From the NCBI GenBank assembly GCA_963675995.2, contig CAXXIY010000002.1, positions 744,001 to 808,000 on the forward strand: a DNA stretch of 64,000 bases, written 5' to 3'. A program made the position numbers and the translations under genes. This document shows, in pieces, positions 26,539-35,340 of the stretch. The DNA comes from JAAFHB01 sp963675995. GTDB taxonomy: Bacteria > Bacteroidota > Bacteroidia > Bacteroidales > Prolixibacteraceae. Numbering within the stretch: position 1 is the first letter of the stretch; the number at the start of each line of letters is the position of its first letter. The notes beneath the pieces were generated by a model, which saw nothing but the letters and a program-made list of their open reading frames with translations, was not told the origin of the DNA and made no database searches.

Positions 26539-27747
26539 TTAATAATTCAATGCGTTTTTTAAGGCATCTTCTCCCGGAATGATATGCTGGATTTGGGGGC
26601 CATTAATGCCCCCGTGACCATTCCAGTCGGACAGGATATTCCTATCAGGTTGGTCGCCACCAGAGCCTGGTTCCGCTTCTCCTGTCAGGTATAAAGATAC
26701 ATCTTTTTGAAATTGAGTATCCAGCATTTTACTTTTTGTCAGGTGAAGTGTCTCATTCCATGTTTGCCACGGTGTTTTACCAAAACAGTACTTCCCGGAA
26801 TGAGGACGTTCTTTGTTATAATGATCAAGCCAAAGATCCACATCTATCTGTAGATCAACTATGGAGCTGTAAATTTTTTTCCGAAAAGCTACCGCATAAA
26901 ACTCTTCTTGCATCGTTTTGTGGAATCGTTCACAAATTCCATTTGTCTGCGGATGCCTTGCTTTGGTTCGTGTATGATCGATGTCTTCTATTGCCAGGTA
27001 TAATTGGTATTCATGATGTTCACGTGCTCCGCAATATTCGGTTCCCCGATCAGTTAAGATCCTTAGCAGTGGAATTTTACTTTCTTCATACATTGGCAAT
27101 ACCCTGTCATTAAGCATATCTGCGGCAACAAGGGCATTTTTACGATCGTACAATTTAGCCTGGGCAACTTTAGTGTAAGTATCAATAAATGTTTGCTGAT
27201 ATATCCGACCAACACCTTTTATAGTGCCCACATAGTAAGTGTCTTGTGCACCGAGGTATCCTGGATGTTGCGTTTCTATCTCACCTTGTGCAAACTTTTC
27301 TTCCTTGGCTTTTTCAAGGGCTACAACCTGAGCTTCAGTCAAGACCAATCCATCCTGAGCAGCCCGTTTTTCAAGCAATTTAAGCCTTTTCTGGAAAGTT
27401 TCTACACCATTACGGAGCCAAACACAACGCACTCCTGCAGGGGAAATAAAAACACCTTTCTTCTTCAATTCGTTCGAGGCACGTTGTTGTCCATAAGCCG
27501 GAAAATCAAAGGCAATCTGTTTAACCTGATCTTCAATGGCCTCTTCAATGCGGTTTTTAAGTACTGGTTTCCTGCGTGAAACCTCATGAAGTGCTAATTC
27601 TCCTCCTTTTTCATACAGCTCTCTAAAACGGTAAAAGCTATCACGACTGTAACCGAAGATTTTACAGGCTTGTGAAACGTTACCTAATTGCTCTGACAAA
27701 TTGAGCAATCCTAACTTGGTTTTGATTAATTTTACTTCTGTATTCAT
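26539..27747 (-). CDS. IS481-like transposase
   Basis: A 402-residue transposase with an N-terminal helix-turn-helix (LGNVSQACKIFGYSRDSFYRFRELY), a second DNA-binding segment (DFPAYGQQRASNELKKKGVFIS) and an rve catalytic domain: Asp in AQDTYYVGTIKGVGRIY, Asp in ILTDRGTEYCG and Glu in HPQTNGICERFHKTMQEEFY. It is full length. The ends of the element are not clear; ACAATTGATAC at 27838-27848 coincides with the junction to repeat copy B, and the GACTGTCAGATTAAGTCGCAAC stretch before it may be the outer end. The gene is transcribed in the same direction as the two other transposases. Confidence 0.92.
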   Translation of the reverse strand: MNTEVKLIKTKLGLLNLSEQLGNVSQACKIFGYSRDSFYRFRELYEKGGELALHEVSRRKPVLKNRIEEAIEDQVKQIAFDFPAYGQQRASNELKKKGVFISPAGVRCVWLRNGVETFQKRLKLLEKRAAQDGLVLTEAQVVALEKAKEEKFAQGEIETQHPGYLGAQDTYYVGTIKGVGRIYQQTFIDTYTKVAQAKLYDRKNALVAADMLNDRVLPMYEESKIPLLRILTDRGTEYCGAREHHEYQLYLAIEDIDHTRTKARHPQTNGICERFHKTMQEEFYAVAFRKKIYSSIVDLQIDVDLWLDHYNKERPHSGKYCFGKTPWQTWNETLHLTKSKMLDTQFQKDVSLYLTGEAEPGSGGDQPDRNILSDWNGHGGINGPQIQHIIPGEDALKNALNY

Positions 27748-27839
27748 TTCTGACAGTTTTAGTGGATTAAACTTCTTTTTGAATGCAATTACAAAGTTAG
27801 TTTAATCCCTGACTGTCAGATTAAGTCGCAACTATTACA

Positions 27840-28093
27840 ATTGATACTAATTTGTAGAATCGAAGACAAACATAGAATTAATTCCTGATTTGTTCTTTAA
27901 TGTTTAAATATTTCCTGCATTTTTCTTCATTCTGGAGTTTCTTCCTTGTTTTTTCAACAGGTTTTTTGTTGTTCCTGTTCCTGGTTCAGTATTGGTTCTT
28001 ATTCCTGATTCTGGTCAGATTTCTGTTTTTTATTCCTGTTTTCTCATACACGATTGTCCTTTAATGCTGGATTTCCACTTCATGATTTTGATA
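27840..28093. repeat. 254-bp direct repeat, copy B, uninterrupted
   Basis: Matches copy A (23280-23342 plus 24841-25038) and contains the unoccupied IS256 target CTTTAATG at 27895-27902. Its right edge, CATGATTTTGATA, joins directly to the first attI-like leader at 28094. Confidence 0.9.
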
Positions 28094-28229
28094 CTGAAGA
28101 TTCCAAGCCCTTTTGACGATTTGTAACAAAATAAATCTTACATTGCCAAAAATAAACAACAGCGAGTACTGTATTTAGCGATCCTTTTTTGGAAGTGTTG
28201 TACGGATTTTCCGTTGGTATAAAAGAGTT
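28094..28229 (+). repeat. attI-like leader, copy 1
   Basis: About 135 bp, from CTGAAGATTCCAAGCCC through the recombinase stop codon (KIPSPFDDL-stop) to the crossover GTT in TATAAAAGAGTTA. Five copies (28094, 29932, 35889, 37436, 39381) share >90% of positions by eye and diverge right after GTT, where the cassette begins. Copy 1 joins repeat copy B on its left, so its integrase part is cut down to 10 codons. Confidence 0.8.
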
Positions 28230-28243
28230 AGCCACCATTTTGA

Positions 28244-29428
28244 ATGAAACGATTTCGCAAAATATTAGAAGGATTAAAATATAAAAGTCCAATACCAGTT
28301 CTTCTAGAGAATGGATATACTCCTGCTTCTATTAAAGCTGAGATTATTGATACTTTTAAGCCGTTCTTTAGGAATTATGAGAATCTTGAACGTTTTGCGA
28401 TAGATTATCTCGTATCGGACTGGATTAATTTTCTTAGATTAACGATTAATTACCCTGGAATTGTTAAAGATATTGAAGTAGTACTAAAAGCTTATAATCA
28501 AGCAAAGGATAAAGACTACAAACAAACCCTTGATATTTTAGCTAAAATGATACCTCTTCATTTAGAAGCAGGTAATAAGTATTGGAGCTTTCTTAAACTT
28601 GAAGTAAACAAGAAAGACTTAGATATTTATGAATTTGTTCAAACTTCGATGAAGGACATTTCTGATATTATTGAGGGACTTTCAAAATCTGTTTACATTG
28701 AAAATGTTTTGATTAACAAGATAAGAAGAGGAAAATCCTTGGATATTGAAAAAACACTAAATAATAAACTTGGGAATTTAATCAATGATTTAGTTACAAA
28801 TTCAGAGTATAGTTCAATTTTTATCGTACCCTCAGAAAATCAGACAATTTCTAATTGGAGAAATATTGCAGCTCATCATACTTATTCGGTTATTGACAAC
28901 TTGATTCATTGTGAATCAGGAGAAGGTGATAATAAAACTGTATTCTCATTGGAGAGAGATGAACTTTTTAAAAGAGTTAATTATTGCATGAGAACTACAG
29001 AGATACTAAATATGGCTCATAAAATATTTGGATTTGACAATTTACTAGATATTAGTCTCAGACTAGATAAGGACAAGAGCCATCCAAGACCAGAGATTGG
29101 ATTTTTAATGTTTTCATCAGCCTTAATGAGTCAAGGATTTGAAATTCTTAATATAGATTACAATCATGAAAAGGCAGTATTGGATTTATTTGACATGACT
29201 AAAAACAATCCTAGAGATAGGGGAATTCATTCATCTCAATTGCTGAATCAACTTTGGCTTTTAACTAACAGCAAATACTTAGAAATAAGATATTTTACAA
29301 ATGGAAAAGACTTATTTTTAACGTCAAGTATTAATAGTGAGATATTTGAACAAATGGCAAATGATGACAAAAAAGACATTCATTATTTCGCAGAAAATGT
29401 AACATTTAAACTTAAAAGCGGTGGCTAA
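28244..29428 (+). CDS. Cassette A: hypothetical protein with a HEPN-like RNxxxH motif
   Basis: A 394-residue mostly helical protein with no signal peptide. I do not recognise a named family. SNWRNIAAHHTYSVID contains Arg206-Asn-x3-His211, the R-N-x-x-x-H pattern of HEPN ribonucleases, many of which act in toxin or anti-phage systems; this is a motif-level suggestion only. The AT-rich codon use resembles the other cassette genes more than the chromosome around it. The ATG is 16 bp after the cassette start; the stop codon TAA lies within the terminal complementary sequence GGTGGCTAA (29420-29428), as is common in compact integron cassettes. Confidence 0.75.
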   Translation: MKRFRKILEGLKYKSPIPVLLENGYTPASIKAEIIDTFKPFFRNYENLERFAIDYLVSDWINFLRLTINYPGIVKDIEVVLKAYNQAKDKDYKQTLDILAKMIPLHLEAGNKYWSFLKLEVNKKDLDIYEFVQTSMKDISDIIEGLSKSVYIENVLINKIRRGKSLDIEKTLNNKLGNLINDLVTNSEYSSIFIVPSENQTISNWRNIAAHHTYSVIDNLIHCESGEGDNKTVFSLERDELFKRVNYCMRTTEILNMAHKIFGFDNLLDISLRLDKDKSHPRPEIGFLMFSSALMSQGFEILNIDYNHEKAVLDLFDMTKNNPRDRGIHSSQLLNQLWLLTNSKYLEIRYFTNGKDLFLTSSINSEIFEQMANDDKKDIHYFAENVTFKLKSGG

Positions 29429-29524
29429 TAAATAGAAATAGGAGCGGCGAGCAACACCCAGCGATTATTCCAGGTTGAACTACACGCGCCGGGATCGGAG
29501 CGATGTACTTTGCGACCGTTTAGT
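29420..29524 (+). repeat. attC-like end of cassette A (head of spacer module 1)
   Basis: Begins with GGTGGCTAA, the perfect complement of the cassette A start (28228-28236), then the shared AATAGGAGCGGCGAGCAAC sequence, an imperfect inner palindrome around CCAGG/CCGGG, and GCGACCGTTTAGT at the right. The right boundary is a guess based on the GTT at 29518. Confidence 0.55.
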
Positions 29525-29931
29525 AAATGCACGCTTACACTGTCCCCTCAAAGCAACCTGTTGATCCGGTTTATAGACCACATATTCAGTTTAGGGAGGG
29601 AAAACGAAAAAAAGAGATCTTTGGAATATTTAACGTTCTTACCATGAGCGCGAAGCGTAAACAAATAATTCCGCTGAGACAAAAAGCTGTTTGAGAGAAG
29701 CCGAAGGCGGAGTGAGTTCTTTTTGTCAGGTCTTTTTGGATTACTTTTTATGACGACAAAAAGTGACAAAGAAAGAAAAGTTGAAGTTGACCACCCGGAG
29801 TTCATGCAATGCTCGCTGACAATGACACAATGACATTTTACACTCGTGCAATGGTTGCTGACAGAGTTGGTTAGCTGTTCGGAAATAAAAAATGGACATC
29901 CCTGTAACTGAGAAAAGTTTACTGAAGATTC
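29429..29931 (+). repeat. Spacer module, copy 1
   Basis: About 500 bp of non-coding DNA found after cassettes A, D, E and F and before cassette E (copies at 29429, 32494, 35341, 36608, 38644). It contains GTTGATCCGGTTTATAGACC, a region around TTTGGAATATTTAACGTTCT, a palindrome TTACTTTTTATGACGACAAAAAGTGAC and short repeats of the form CAATGNTCGCTGACA. Copy 1 ends in a short recombinase remnant (GAGAAAAGTTTACTGAAG) that leads into leader copy 2. Minus-strand frames in it are not convincing genes. Confidence 0.8.
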
Positions 29932-30057
29932 CAAGCCCTTTTGACGATTTGTAACAAAATAAATCTTACATTGCCAAAAATAGACAACGGCGAGTACTGT
30001 GTTTAGCGATCCGATTTTGGAAGTATTGTACGGATTTTCCGTTGGTATAAAAGAGTT
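29932..30057 (+). repeat. attI-like leader, copy 2
   Basis: Same sequence as copy 1 with a few substitutions, ending at the GTT of GTTATAGC (30055-30062), the start of cassette B. Three cassettes (B, C, D) follow this leader in succession, separated by short attC sites. Confidence 0.8.
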
Positions 30058-30088
30058 ATAGCGCATTTAAATAGGACACAGACACATT

Positions 30089-30646
30089 ATGAAACTGATA
30101 AGGAAATATAGCGACTTGATCATTTTGACGATTATTTGGATTGTATCCATTTATTCTATTATTATCGTGGTTCTTGACTCCTATAATATTGTAATACAGA
30201 ACTATGTCGGGTATGGACTGCTTGTTGGACTTTCCATTCTTAGATTCTTTAGGGTTAAAAAATTCAAGACAATTCTTGGAATCTTTTTGATTATTGGTTC
30301 AATCAATTTGATTCAATTTACATACTCGACAACTTCATTGGTTCTGTCCTGGACTCCACTTGGACACAGGTTTACATCATTTGGACTTCAACCACTGAGT
30401 TTGACTTTATTGGTCTTTTTTATAATTATAAACTTTTCAGAAGTCAGTCACTTGTTGACAGATTTATTCTCTGAAGATCCTCAAGTTGAGATAGAAAGAC
30501 AAAGAAATATTGATGCTCGGCATTATGAAGCACTTAAAAACAAAGATGACAGTTACTTACAAGAGATAATTGACAACAAAAATAAGTATCAAATTGAAAG
30601 TGTTAAAGCTGCAAAAAAATTGGTTGATGAAAGGAGGACCCAATGA
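30089..30646 (+). CDS. Cassette B: four-helix membrane protein
   Basis: A 185-residue protein of unknown family. Four hydrophobic segments lie at about residues 10-30, 38-54, 60-80 and 98-116 (LIILTIIWIVSIYSIIIVVL, IVIQNYVGYGLLVGLSILRF, TILGIFLIIGSINLIQFTY, LTLLVFFIIINFSEVSHLL). A charged C-terminal tail (EDPQVEIERQRNIDARHYEALKNKDDS...) is probably cytoplasmic. The start is 33 bp from the cassette boundary. The stop is 7 bp before the complementary GCTATAAC of attC B. Confidence 0.75.
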   Translation: MKLIRKYSDLIILTIIWIVSIYSIIIVVLDSYNIVIQNYVGYGLLVGLSILRFFRVKKFKTILGIFLIIGSINLIQFTYSTTSLVLSWTPLGHRFTSFGLQPLSLTLLVFFIIINFSEVSHLLTDLFSEDPQVEIERQRNIDARHYEALKNKDDSYLQEIIDNKNKYQIESVKAAKKLVDERRTQ

Positions 30647-30652
30647 AAACGT

Positions 30653-30784
30653 GCTATAACATCAGCTACCCGCAAGCCGGGTTTCAGTGCTTCGTTGACA
30701 GGTAATTAGTATTTTGAAATGCAGCTCTTCGTAGGAAGTTCATCGGTTAAATCCCAGCCTGCGTGTATTTGCGAGACGTTATGG
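30653..30784 (+). repeat. attC site B
   Basis: 132 bp, from GCTATAAC (30653-30660), complementary to the start of cassette B, to GTTATGG (30778-30784). An imperfect stem pairs CGCAAGCCGGGTTT (30671-30684) with AAATCCCAGCCTGCG (30749-30763). Length, single-stranded foldability and terminal 7-mers (inverse core, GTT-core) are those of integron attC sites. Confidence 0.8.
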
Positions 30785-31159
30785 GGCAGTTTAATCGCTC
30801 CTTGAAACTGTTTCGGGTTTAGACAAATTTTTTAAATCGACGGTTTGAGAAGCTTATGAGGATTTCGGGGTTTGACAGGTTCAAACCATTTGACAGATTT
30901 ATAAAAATTGGTTTTTATGGTTTCGGGGTTCGACAAGTTCCCGTTTTCATCGACATACAAACTTGTATAAAACGTTTGTTTTGTGCTTGACACAGTTTGC
31001 TTTTGGAGACGCATTCTCGGACAAGGTTTTAAACTTCGTTGGCAAGTAAGCGGAGAATTTGGAAGACGAAATTTTGCATTTTGACATGTAATTTGTTTAC
31101 AGACAGCGATTCCATTTGACAACGACAAAAAAATATAAATGAATTAAAATATTATCGGC
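30785..31159. other. 5' part of cassette C without a clear gene
   Basis: About 375 bp between attC B and the cassette C start codon. A 98-codon minus-strand frame (30832-31128) is antisense to the cassette and lacks recognisable features. TTTCGGGGTTYGACARGTTC appears twice (30866, 30922), a short direct repeat. Confidence 0.4.
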
Positions 31160-31516
31160 ATGAGTAATAAAATAGAGAAAACAGCAAATAGTTTGATAAA
31201 ACTGTATTCAGGCGGAAACTCGAAATCAGAAATGAAATTCAGAAAGGAACTTGAAAGTATCAATTGGGATAAAGAGCAAAAAAAACTAAAGAGCATTTTG
31301 ATTACAACGAATATTGCTTTTACAATATCAATTGTTTGTTTTTTGTTTTTGGTCGTTTTGTTGTTTATAGGAATTAACAGGCATGGCCAACAAGAAATTT
31401 CATTGGCATCTGCAATTGGCATCTGTGGAGGTTGTATTACAACATCAATTGGATTTTATAGGACTTCAGTAAGATTTAAAGTATTCAATCTTTTAAGGGA
31501 ATTATTGGAGAATTAG
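31160..31516 (+). CDS. Cassette C: small two-helix membrane protein
   Basis: 118 residues: a charged N-terminal ~45 residues (MSNKIEKTANSLIKLYSGGN...), two hydrophobic helices (about 47-70, ITTNIAFTISIVCFLFLVVL; and 80-98, ISLASAIGICGGCITTSIGF) and a short C-terminal tail. No family is recognised. It ends 59 bp before the complementary terminal sequence of attC C. Confidence 0.7.
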   Translation: MSNKIEKTANSLIKLYSGGNSKSEMKFRKELESINWDKEQKKLKSILITTNIAFTISIVCFLFLVVLLFIGINRHGQQEISLASAIGICGGCITTSIGFYRTSVRFKVFNLLRELLEN

Positions 31517-31575
31517 GTCTTCATTGACACGGCAATCAAAAATAGTTGACTGAAAAAGAAAAAATTGAAAACCGA

Positions 31576-31709
31576 CCCTATAACACAAACTAGATGTCAA
31601 TTGCCATTTCCGTGCGGACAACAAGCTGTGTAACTCGCAATAACGGTTTCGGTGTACGACAGGGACGAAGCCCGCTAACCCAATCTGCATATAGTTTCTG
31701 CCGTTGTGT
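31576..31709 (+). repeat. attC site C
   Basis: 134 bp from CCCTATAAC (31576-31584) to GTTGTGT (31703-31709). CCCTATAAC pairs with the cassette C start GTTATGGGG (30778-30786) with one G-T wobble. Inner arms 31584-31603 and 31681-31700 are complementary at 15 of 20 positions (AAACTA..ATG...ATTG). Confidence 0.8.
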
Positions 31710-31784
31710 GCCATTTTAGGAGCGTCGCCGGCGGATAGAAAAAAAATAATAATTCACTAAAAAACAAGGTATTAACAATTGAAT

Positions 31785-32480
31785 ATGAGAAAATTACTTA
31801 TTTTACTGGCAATAACTTTATCTACAAGTTTAATTGCACAAGAAACTAAATGGGTCTCATGGAAGAAGAGATACAACGGTCAAAAAAACTATTTTCCAGA
31901 ATACGGACATCAGTACAAAACTCAAGAAGAGATTAAATCAGATAACTCATTTATCGAAACAATAACAAAACTTGGATATTCACGAAAAGAAGGAAGTACA
32001 CAATTAGCTAGTAAAGGATGGGCTTTTTTACGTCAAGGTGATTTTGGTTCTGCTATGTTAAGATTCAACCAGTCGTGGTTGTTAGATTCTACAAATTCAA
32101 ATGCGTTGTGGGGTTTTGGTACTATTTTAGGCATTTTTGAAAATACGACTGAATCTCTTAATTATCTTGAACGTGCATATAAAACCGACACAACTTCAAA
32201 GCGTTTATTAGTTGACATGGCAACTTCATATGTGATTAAATATAACCTTTACAAAGATTTAAAAGACATAAATACTGCGATAGAAAAGCTGACCATATAT
32301 TTGATATTTGACTCGAAAAATGAAGAGGCTTTATATAAAATGGCATTATGTTACTTCCATTTAGTTGATTATAAAGCCTCATGGGATTATATACATAAAT
32401 GTCAAGTAAATGGAGGACGCCCAATAGAGCAAGGTTTCCTTAAAGCTCTGAAAGATAAAATGAAAGAACCTAAAGAATAA
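31785..32480 (+). CDS. Cassette D: secreted TPR-like protein
   Basis: With the ATG at 31785 (a TTG six bases upstream is in frame but less likely) the protein has 231 residues. Signal peptide MRKLLILLAITLSTSLIAQ, then a conserved Trp/Tyr-rich segment (TKWVSWKKRYNGQKNYFPEYGHQ) and at least two tetratricopeptide-like helix pairs (ASKGWAFLRQGDFGSAMLRFNQSWLLDSTN and ALYKMALCYFHLVDYKASWDYI). Periplasmic or surface location is expected. Function unknown. The stop codon is 5 bp before GCACACAA, the complement of the cassette start TTGTGTGC (31704-31711). Confidence 0.75.
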   Translation: MRKLLILLAITLSTSLIAQETKWVSWKKRYNGQKNYFPEYGHQYKTQEEIKSDNSFIETITKLGYSRKEGSTQLASKGWAFLRQGDFGSAMLRFNQSWLLDSTNSNALWGFGTILGIFENTTESLNYLERAYKTDTTSKRLLVDMATSYVIKYNLYKDLKDINTAIEKLTIYLIFDSKNEEALYKMALCYFHLVDYKASWDYIHKCQVNGGRPIEQGFLKALKDKMKEPKE

Positions 32481-32485
32481 AAACC

Positions 32486-32823
32486 GCACACAATAAAAAG
32501 AAAAGGGGCGGTCTGCAAGACCCGGCCATTATTCCCGGTTGAACTACACCTGCTGGAATGGTGGCTATGCACCTAATGACCGTTTAGTGAATGTACGCTT
32601 ACTCTGTCCACGCAAAGCAACCTGTTGATCCGGTTTATAGACCACTTATTCAGGTTAATGGAAAAAACGAAAAAAAGAGATCTTTGGAATATTTAACGTT
32701 TTTACCATGAGCACGGAGCGTAAATAAATAATTCTGCTGAGACAAAAAGCTGTTTGAGCAAAGCCGAAGGCGGAGAGAACTCTTTTTGTCAGCTCTTTTT
32801 GGGTTACTTTTTGTGACGACAAA
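32486..32823 (+). repeat. attC-like end of cassette D plus truncated spacer module, copy 2
   Basis: Starts with GCACACAA, the exact complement of the cassette D start. It then follows the spacer module but with its own variant: GCCATTATTCC (32525-32535) pairs with GGAATGGTGGC (32555-32565) over 11 bp including two G-T wobbles, and CGGTC pairs with GACCG. Similarity to the other spacers stops at about 32823 in the middle of the TTTTTGTGACGACAAA palindrome, where unrelated DNA with the GH97 gene begins. Confidence 0.7.
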
Positions 32824-33086
32824 CAGCTGCAAAAGGAAGTCCATAGCATGCGGCTTTGTCCAACTCCGTTTTATTCACCATTTCCCCTCTTAACTTTTTC
32901 GAAGATTTGTGAATATTAATTGCTTATCAGCTTTTTAAAACCTACTTTTGGGGAAACGTCGAATAAAACGCTAAGAAGTTGTGTGCTAGTATTAAACTCT
33001 TTCAGGACTGTTTTTTTTGACTTTCTGAATTTTCGGAGTGGGCTCAGTTTTTAAACTGATTTTTTATATACTTAATTACTAAACAG

Positions 33087-35030
33087 ATGAAAAAAAGCTT
33101 ATTGATCCTTTTTATTGCTTTGACAGTTAATGTTTTTGCCAAAGAGTATTCAGTCAAATCGCCTGATGGAAAAATCCAGGTAACGGTTTCGGTTGACACC
33201 CAAATCAAATGGTCGGCAATGGTCGGCAGTCAACCAGTTTTTACCAACAATACTTTGAGCCTCGACCTGGCAACTGCGGTATTGGGCGTTGCTCCAAAGG
33301 TCGTTTCATCCAAAACAACCACGGTGAACGAGGTGGTTAAAACAGTGGTGGCAGTAAAATCAAAAACAATCAACAATAACTATAACCAGCTGGTTTTGAA
33401 TTTCAAGCCAAACTATGCAGTTACTTTCCGTTTGTTCGACAATGGCATCGCTTACCGTTTTGAAACAAGTATGAAAGATCAGGTCACTGTGAAAAACGAG
33501 GAAGTTGGATTGAATTTCAGCGGCGATTTTTCTGTCCTGTTTCCTGAAGAAGAAACCGTTTACTCGCATTACGAACGGCTATACCTGGATCAGAAAATCA
33601 GTTCGCTTAATGCTGGCCGTTTTGCTTCGCTTCCTACGCTGGTAAAAGCTGACAACAATATCAAAATCGGGATCACCGAAGCCGATTTGTTCGATTACCC
33701 GTGTTTGTTTCTGGAAGCCACCGGTAAAGCGGCTTTCCGAAGCAAATATCCGCATGTGATCCTGAAATCAGATCCGCAAGGGGATCGCAATATTCAAAAC
33801 ATTCAGGAAGCCGACTACATTGCCAAAACTTCAGGAACCCGTAATTTCCCGTGGAGGGTTTTCATGATCAGTACCGAAGATGCCCGCTTGGTCGAAAACC
33901 AAATGGTTTATTTGCTTTCGAGAGATACAAAACTGGCTGAAACTAGTTGGATTAAACCAGGTTTGGTGGCCTGGGACTGGTGGAATGCCAACAATATTTA
34001 CAGGGTTGATTTTAAATCGGGACTGGATACCAAAACCTACAAGTATTACATCGATTTCGCTTCAAAAAACAATATCCCATACATCATTCTCGATGAAGGT
34101 TGGACCAAAAGCACTACCAACATTAAAGAAGCGAACCCCGATCTGGATATCCAGGAGCTGATTGCTTACGGAAAATCAAAAAATGTTGATATCATCCTTT
34201 GGTGTCTTTGGAATCCGCTGGATGCTGATATGGATGCTATTCTTGATATTTACGCCAAATGGGGAGTCAAAGGCATCAAAGTCGATTTCATGGCCCGCTC
34301 TGAGCAATACATGGTTAATTTCTACGAACGCACTGCAAAAGCCTGCGCCGACCGTAAACTGTTGGTCGATTTTCACGGGGCATTTAAACCTTCAGGAATG
34401 GCAAGAGCTTACCCGAATATTATTAACCATGAAGGAGTAAGGGGAATGGAAAACTGCAAATGGAGCAAAGATATTACCCCTGAACATGATGTGACTTTGT
34501 GCTTTACCCGGATGCTGGCCGGTCCGATGGATTTTACGCCAGGAGCCATGATCAATAAAAATGCAAAAGATTTTGCCATCAGCTTTACAAGTCCTATGAG
34601 CCAGGGAACACGTTGCCACCAGGTTGCCATGTATGTGTGCTACGATTCGCCATTACAAATGATGAGCGACAGCCCGACCAACTACTACAAGGAACAGGAA
34701 AGCGCTACTTTTATCAGTAAAATGCCCACTGTTTGGGACGTTACCAAAGTACTCGATGCCAGAGTGGGCGATTATATTTTAGTGGCCCGCCAAAAGGGAA
34801 ACGACTGGTACATAGGCGCCATGACCGATTGGGATGCCCGTACGCTGACTGTTGATTGCTCTTTTTTGGGTGAAGGAACTTATGAAATTGAAATGATGCA
34901 GGATGGCATCAATTGCGATAAATATGCCAGCGATTATAAACACGTTGTAAAACAGGCAACTAAGACCAGTCGGTTTACAATCGACCTGGCAAAAGGCGGC
35001 GGCTGGGCAGCCATCTGCAAAAAAATGTAG
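33087..35030 (+). CDS. Glycoside hydrolase family 97 (SusB-like alpha-glucosidase)
   Basis: 647 residues with a signal peptide (MKKSLLILFIALTVNVFA), expected in the periplasm, where GH97 enzymes split alpha-linked glucose or galactose oligomers. An N-terminal beta-sandwich (about 20-270) precedes the TIM barrel (WDWWNANNIYRVDFKSGLDTKTYKYYIDFA, IPYIILDEGW, GIKVDFMARSEQYM, LLVDFHGAFKPSG, NIINHEGVRGME), followed by a C-terminal beta domain. The glutamates in LDEGW and INHEGVRGME are in the positions I associate with the inverting subgroup. It sits between spacer copies 2 and 3 and is not bounded by cassette ends, so it is either a chromosomal gene surrounded by duplicated array pieces or a separate insertion. 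A terminator follows. Confidence 0.95.
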   Translation: MKKSLLILFIALTVNVFAKEYSVKSPDGKIQVTVSVDTQIKWSAMVGSQPVFTNNTLSLDLATAVLGVAPKVVSSKTTTVNEVVKTVVAVKSKTINNNYNQLVLNFKPNYAVTFRLFDNGIAYRFETSMKDQVTVKNEEVGLNFSGDFSVLFPEEETVYSHYERLYLDQKISSLNAGRFASLPTLVKADNNIKIGITEADLFDYPCLFLEATGKAAFRSKYPHVILKSDPQGDRNIQNIQEADYIAKTSGTRNFPWRVFMISTEDARLVENQMVYLLSRDTKLAETSWIKPGLVAWDWWNANNIYRVDFKSGLDTKTYKYYIDFASKNNIPYIILDEGWTKSTTNIKEANPDLDIQELIAYGKSKNVDIILWCLWNPLDADMDAILDIYAKWGVKGIKVDFMARSEQYMVNFYERTAKACADRKLLVDFHGAFKPSGMARAYPNIINHEGVRGMENCKWSKDITPEHDVTLCFTRMLAGPMDFTPGAMINKNAKDFAISFTSPMSQGTRCHQVAMYVCYDSPLQMMSDSPTNYYKEQESATFISKMPTVWDVTKVLDARVGDYILVARQKGNDWYIGAMTDWDARTLTVDCSFLGEGTYEIEMMQDGINCDKYASDYKHVVKQATKTSRFTIDLAKGGGWAAICKKM

Positions 35031-35147
35031 TCAAATTGCATTTTGGAGTAAGGGTTTCATGAGTTCCGGATGTCATTGAAATAATTGTCCTCAGAGCCAT
35101 GACCTATACCAAATATGTTTGTAAATCATTAGAACCCGTTCGGATAT

Positions 35148-35176
35148 AAAAGCTTCTCATTTTGGGGAGCTTTTTT
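35148..35176 (+). terminator. Rho-independent terminator after the GH97 gene
   Basis: AAAAGCTTCTC (35148-35158) pairs with GGGGAGCTTTT with two G-T wobbles, followed by a T-run to 35176. Confidence 0.75.
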
Positions 35177-35340
35177 ATTTGGTCACAACTTTAGTACGAC
35201 AGAGAAGTCGCAGATCACTTCTCATTCTTGAGGAGTAAATTTAATGTCAACCAATTCTTTAGTAGGTATTTGTTCTCAAGCCGGACGGGTTCTTCCTTTT
35301 CCAAGCGATTGGTTCGACAGGCTCACCATCCCCAAAAAGA

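Noticed and set aside
29548..30066. Minus-strand frames in each spacer module (also near 32650, 35508, 36849, 38795) as conserved small genes
   Set aside because: They run antisense through the spacer and the recombinase 3' end, have no ribosome-binding context or known domains, and their lengths and frames differ between copies. The repeated DNA explains the repeated frames.
30832..31128. 98-codon minus-strand frame in cassette C
   Set aside because: Opposite to all cassette genes and without recognisable features.
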